Positions 7,501 to 9,425 of a stretch of 9,425 nucleotides of DNA are shown one piece after another. The stretch lies in NCBI GenBank assembly GCA_964401845.1, contig CAYOAD010000164.1, positions 1 through 9,425 on the forward strand, given 5' to 3'. Within the stretch, counting starts at the first letter, position 1, and every line of letters starts with the position of its first letter. Below the pieces are notes generated by a model. That model was given only the letters and a program-made list of their open reading frames with translations. It had not been told where the DNA came from and made no database searches. Position numbers and translations under genes: made by a program. The stretch is from CAYFKJ01 sp964401845. Lineage in GTDB: Bacteria > Pseudomonadota > Alphaproteobacteria > UBA2966.

Positions 7501-7934
7501 GGCGGCAGGCCCGCCTCCAGCGGGAAGCGTCCCAACAGGGACTGGCAGAAGGCATGGATGGTTTGAATTTTCAAACCGCCCGGCACGTCCAGAACGCGGG
7601 CGAACAAGGCGCGCGCCGCCGTCATCACATCCGATTGTGCCTTCTGGCCCGCCAGTTCAAAGAGCTCGGCGGCAAGTTCATCGTCCCCGAGCACGGCCCA
7701 GCGGGCCAAACGTTTGCTGAGCCGGTTCGCCATCTCGGCGGCGGCGGCCTTGGTGAAGGTCAGGCAAAGAATGCGCCCCGGCGCCGCCCCAGCCAGCATT
7801 AGGCGCAACACGCGGTCCGTCAGTACCCGCGTTTTACCGGTCCCCGCCGATGCCCCGACCCAGGCCGAAACGCCGGGATCGGAAGCCGTCCGTTGCGCCA
7901 TGGCGGGATCGACAAAGGCGGCGTCATCGCTCAT
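4506..7934 (-). CDS. addA: Double-strand break repair helicase-nuclease AddA (alphaproteobacterial type)
   Basis: Helicase-nuclease subunit of AddAB, which unwinds and trims double-strand DNA ends to make 3' tails for RecA. The 1142 residues are full length for the alphaproteobacterial family. The UvrD/RecB-type SF1 motifs are in order: Walker A ASAGTGKT (28-35), CLTFTKAAAAEM (57-68), TIHAFCQSLLGRFP (125-138), Walker B IDEAQDTNPDQW (404-415), VGDAKQSIYGFQRAD (441-455), AVSFRST (483-489), VMTVHGAKGLQAPV (783-796) and RRLLYVALTRAEDR (855-868). A proline-rich linker (about 940-967) leads to a RecB-type nuclease domain with His983, Asp1061, Asp1074 and Lys1076 (IDYKTNR), then AQMAAYR (1094-1100). 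The 13-residue spacing Asp1061 to Asp1074 equals that of RecB Asp1067 to Asp1080, so the nuclease should be active. The ATG at 7934 overlaps the addB stop as ATGA and follows a good GGAG site by 7 nt, implying coupled synthesis. Confidence 0.97.
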   Translation of the reverse strand: MSDDAAFVDPAMAQRTASDPGVSAWVGASAGTGKTRVLTDRVLRLMLAGAAPGRILCLTFTKAAAAEMANRLSKRLARWAVLGDDELAAELFELAGQKAQSDVMTAARALFARVLDVPGGLKIQTIHAFCQSLLGRFPLEAGLPPHFQVMDERTSSEMLMAARDRVLAEARHTPGLRDALGVVTERAGEQVFGEVIAALASERRRFSALFANHGGLAGVIDVTRERLGLENDDTASGLIEAACADGAFAKTNLAKAAQALAAGSPTDRKSAAVMADWLALSEGRQEKFEDYTAVFLTKEGTARARLATKGVTEAMPEVVDIMAEEAARLIEVRERLAAVAVAEGTAALLSLAGALLTAYDDLKRRHARLDYDDLILLTRDLLSRAEAAEWVLFKLDGGLDHILIDEAQDTNPDQWAVVKALAEEFFAGEGAREMGRTVFAVGDAKQSIYGFQRADPAAFAATRDLFAVRVKETDQRWRPVELAVSFRSTDAVLQLVDRVFAAEDARDGLMFDDGEVRHFSFRRGQGGLVELWPLVTPADDDDGDWSLPVTQQAELSPSARLAGHIAGRVRDWLANGERLESRDRGMRPGDIMILVQRRADFVAEVVAALKSQGVPVAGTDRMVLADQLAVLDLLSVVRFALLPEDELALAEVLKGPLCNLDDDDLFELAHRRTATLWRTLQARAAERDDWGRAVDLLADLLRRADFAPPYEFFAHLLGPAGGRRRLMARLGPEVNDPINEFLALALQFEQSHTPSLQGFLRWVDAGEAEVKRDPELGRDEVRVMTVHGAKGLQAPVVILPDTVRVPGQDDHLMWLDPADAGQPPLMLWPGTAASAEPVSREARGRARRLRDQEYRRLLYVALTRAEDRLYIGGWETSRKSSDDCWYEMVRRAMDGWADPTEGGDGVAWRLETKQEGEPDRTREPGGEIRETYPLPDWIRTPPPPEPAPPKPLAPSRGDGEEPPVRPPLRDDGEARFLRGRLIHRLLETLPELAPEMRAEAAARYLANPAHGLDEEKRQDIADETLRVMEHPEFAPIFGPGSRAEVNIAGALGEHVISGQVDRLLVEPDKILVIDYKTNRPPPARVDEVSALYLAQMAAYRAALARIYPGRAVECALLWTDSGVLMPLPEHLLIEFAPEGAAN

Positions 7935-9425
7935 GCCGCATCTCCGCCGTCATCCGCCGACCACTCACCGACGCGGGCAAGGTGGGCATAATCGTTGTAG
8001 CGCGGCGCGCGTCCCGGCCGCGGTTGCGCCCGGTAGGCCGTTTCAGGCTGGTCGAAGGCGCGGATCAGTTCCGCCAACCGCCGCCTGGTATCGGCGACGA
8101 TGGCGGCGACGTCGCCGCGCACCGGTTTGACCTCCCCGGCGGGGTTGGCGCCGCTTAGGCGCCAGTAGGCCAGGCCCGATACCTCTCCCGCCGCCAAATC
8201 TTCAAAGCCGCCGTCCTCCGCAATAATGCCTTCGACGGGCAATTGCGGCGCGTACCCCGCCGCGATGTCCTTCGACGCAGGCACACCGCCGGTCTTGTAG
8301 TCGATGATGGCCAGACGGCCGTCGTCGTCGCGGTCGATGCGGTCGGCCTTGCCTTTGATGCGAAAGCCGCCGTCCGGCGTCTGAAACTCGGTGGCGCCGC
8401 GAATTTCACTCGCTATCGGCCGGGACGCGCCCGTCAGGGCGTCCGTCCTCAGGCGGTCAACAAACCAGCGTGCGCTGCGTTCGAAGCGCGGCCACCAGAA
8501 CGCCCAGACGCCGGGACGCGCCAGCGCTTCGCCGAATGTCCGCCGGCCGATCTCTAGGAGACGGTCATAGGCGCCAGGCGACGGCGGCCAATCGGTTTCC
8601 GCGACGAAACGGTCCAGCGCCTCGTGGATGAAGCTGCCGCGTTCGGCGGCGCCGGGATCGGCGTCCACCGGGTCGAGGGCTTCAAGCTTGAGGATTCTTC
8701 TGGCGAAGATGGCGTAAGGGTCGCGTATCCAGGTTTCGATCTCCGTTACATAAAGCTCGCGCGGCCGGGCATCTACCGGGGGTCTCGGTTCGGGCGGCTG
8801 AACGGGGCGGGGTGGCCCCGCCGGCAGATCGATGCCGGTGGACCAGCCCGCCACCTCTGGAGCTTCCGGCCAGGTAAGTCCGTTACCGTCCAGCAGCGCC
8901 TGAATGCGCAGGAGCCAGCGGGCCGGTACCGTCGGCGCCCCTTCGGCCTTGGCCGCCCGCGTCAGGACGACCTCGGGCGCTCCGGCGCCCTGAACGAAAT
9001 CGTGGGCCGTCAAACCGATGCGGCGTTCGGGCTGCGGCAAGCCGAAATCTGCCCGCATGGGGCGGCTCATCCAGGGTCCGGTATCGACTTCCGGCGGCCA
9101 TGTCCCTTCGTTCAGGCCGCCCAGGATCATCAGGTCGGCGCGCTGCAGACGCGCTTCGAGCAAACCCCAGATGGCCAGTCTGGCATGGCCGCCATAGCGG
9201 GGGCGGACCACGCGGCCGGCCATGAGGCCCTCCAGCAATGCCGGATAGAGCGCCCCGGCGAATTCTGGCAGAACGTCGGCGGCGTCATTCAGTTCGTTGA
9301 TGAAGGCGGCGGCGGCCTCGCCGTCGTCGCCGCGCCAGAGCCGGGCCGTACCGGGTTCTTCATCCGTCGCCGCCAGCGCCTCGGCAAATCCGAGGTGGGC
9401 CGTCAGGAGCCGCCGGAAAGGCGTT
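7931..9425 (-). CDS. addB: Double-strand break repair protein AddB, C-terminal part (5' end outside window)
   Basis: Partner subunit of AddA with an inactivated helicase fold and a second RecB-type nuclease. The frame is open to the right edge, giving 497 visible residues, probably about half the protein. The codon at 9236-9238 is an internal TTG, not the start. Typical alphaproteobacterial AddB stretches are RPRYGGHARLAIWGLLEARL, ADLMILGGLNEGTWP and RADFGLPQPERRIGLTAHDF. A proline-rich linker (about 8760-8825) leads to the nuclease domain: ELYVTEIETWIRDPYAIFARRIL, the histidine of GSFIHEALDRF (about 8625), GKADRID, and the DxK motif IDYKTGG (about 8285-8305). The end reads YNDYAHLARVGEWS. 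No cysteine occurs anywhere in the visible part, so the four-cysteine iron-sulfur cluster of Bacillus-type AddB cannot form here. The gene overlaps addA by 4 nt (ATGA), as expected for subunits made in equal amounts. Confidence 0.95.
   Translation of the reverse strand, partial: TPFRRLLTAHLGFAEALAATDEEPGTARLWRGDDGEAAAAFINELNDAADVLPEFAGALYPALLEGLMAGRVVRPRYGGHARLAIWGLLEARLQRADLMILGGLNEGTWPPEVDTGPWMSRPMRADFGLPQPERRIGLTAHDFVQGAGAPEVVLTRAAKAEGAPTVPARWLLRIQALLDGNGLTWPEAPEVAGWSTGIDLPAGPPRPVQPPEPRPPVDARPRELYVTEIETWIRDPYAIFARRILKLEALDPVDADPGAAERGSFIHEALDRFVAETDWPPSPGAYDRLLEIGRRTFGEALARPGVWAFWWPRFERSARWFVDRLRTDALTGASRPIASEIRGATEFQTPDGGFRIKGKADRIDRDDDGRLAIIDYKTGGVPASKDIAAGYAPQLPVEGIIAEDGGFEDLAAGEVSGLAYWRLSGANPAGEVKPVRGDVAAIVADTRRRLAELIRAFDQPETAYRAQPRPGRAPRYNDYAHLARVGEWSADDGGDAA
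7942..7945 (-). promoter_or_regulatory. Ribosome binding site of addA inside addB
   Basis: GGAG on the minus strand, 7 nt before the addA ATG at 7934 and within the last codons of addB. An out-of-frame ATG at 7941 lies between site and start but is too close to GGAG to be used well. Confidence 0.6.

Noticed and set aside
9236..9238. TTG as a possible addB start
   Set aside because: The frame continues open to the window edge with AddB-like sequence, so this is an internal leucine codon.
1..9425. Mobile element, CRISPR array, RNA gene, phage or defence cassette
   Set aside because: No transposase, integrase, direct-repeat array, tRNA-like cloverleaf or rRNA sequence was seen on either strand; essentially the whole window is explained by seven known housekeeping genes.

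Overview
The window is GC-rich (by eye about two-thirds G+C) and densely coding. It looks like an ordinary chromosomal housekeeping segment of an alphaproteobacterium. Two things support this: the AddA and AddB proteins resemble the alphaproteobacterial type, and the gene order trpB-trpA-accD-folC facing trxA-addA-addB is one I know from that class. I cannot assign a genus. The stretch of Ns and a corrupted left edge suggest a draft or metagenome assembly.

Layout. Positions 1-4063 (plus strand) hold one tightly packed run: the 3' two-thirds of trpB, trpA (ATGA overlap with trpB), accD (9-nt gap) and folC (3-nt gap, GTG start). folC contains a 10-N gap at 2885-2894, so it looks frameshifted although it is probably intact. 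TrpA and TrpB form tryptophan synthase. AccD is the beta subunit of the acetyl-CoA carboxylase carboxyltransferase. FolC makes dihydrofolate and folate polyglutamates. The run is therefore a probable operon joining tryptophan, fatty-acid and folate synthesis.

Positions 4062-4091 hold a strong hairpin terminator between the two convergent gene sets, oriented mainly for trxA. Positions 4113-9425 (minus strand) hold, in order of transcription, addB (3' half only), addA (ATGA overlap with addB) and trxA (69-nt gap). A plausible sigma70-type promoter lies in the addA-trxA gap. AddAB is the helicase-nuclease that resects double-strand breaks for recombination (the RecBCD counterpart), and TrxA is thioredoxin.

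I found no mobile element, CRISPR array, tRNA, rRNA, phage gene, defence system or other accessory cassette. There is no gene-free stretch over 300 bases. The longest non-coding gaps are 4064-4112 and 4437-4505. I see no undescribed system here. The points worth a second look are two probable assembly defects, the shared terminator and internal trxA promoter, the absence of cysteine from the visible part of AddB, and a few sequence peculiarities in single proteins.
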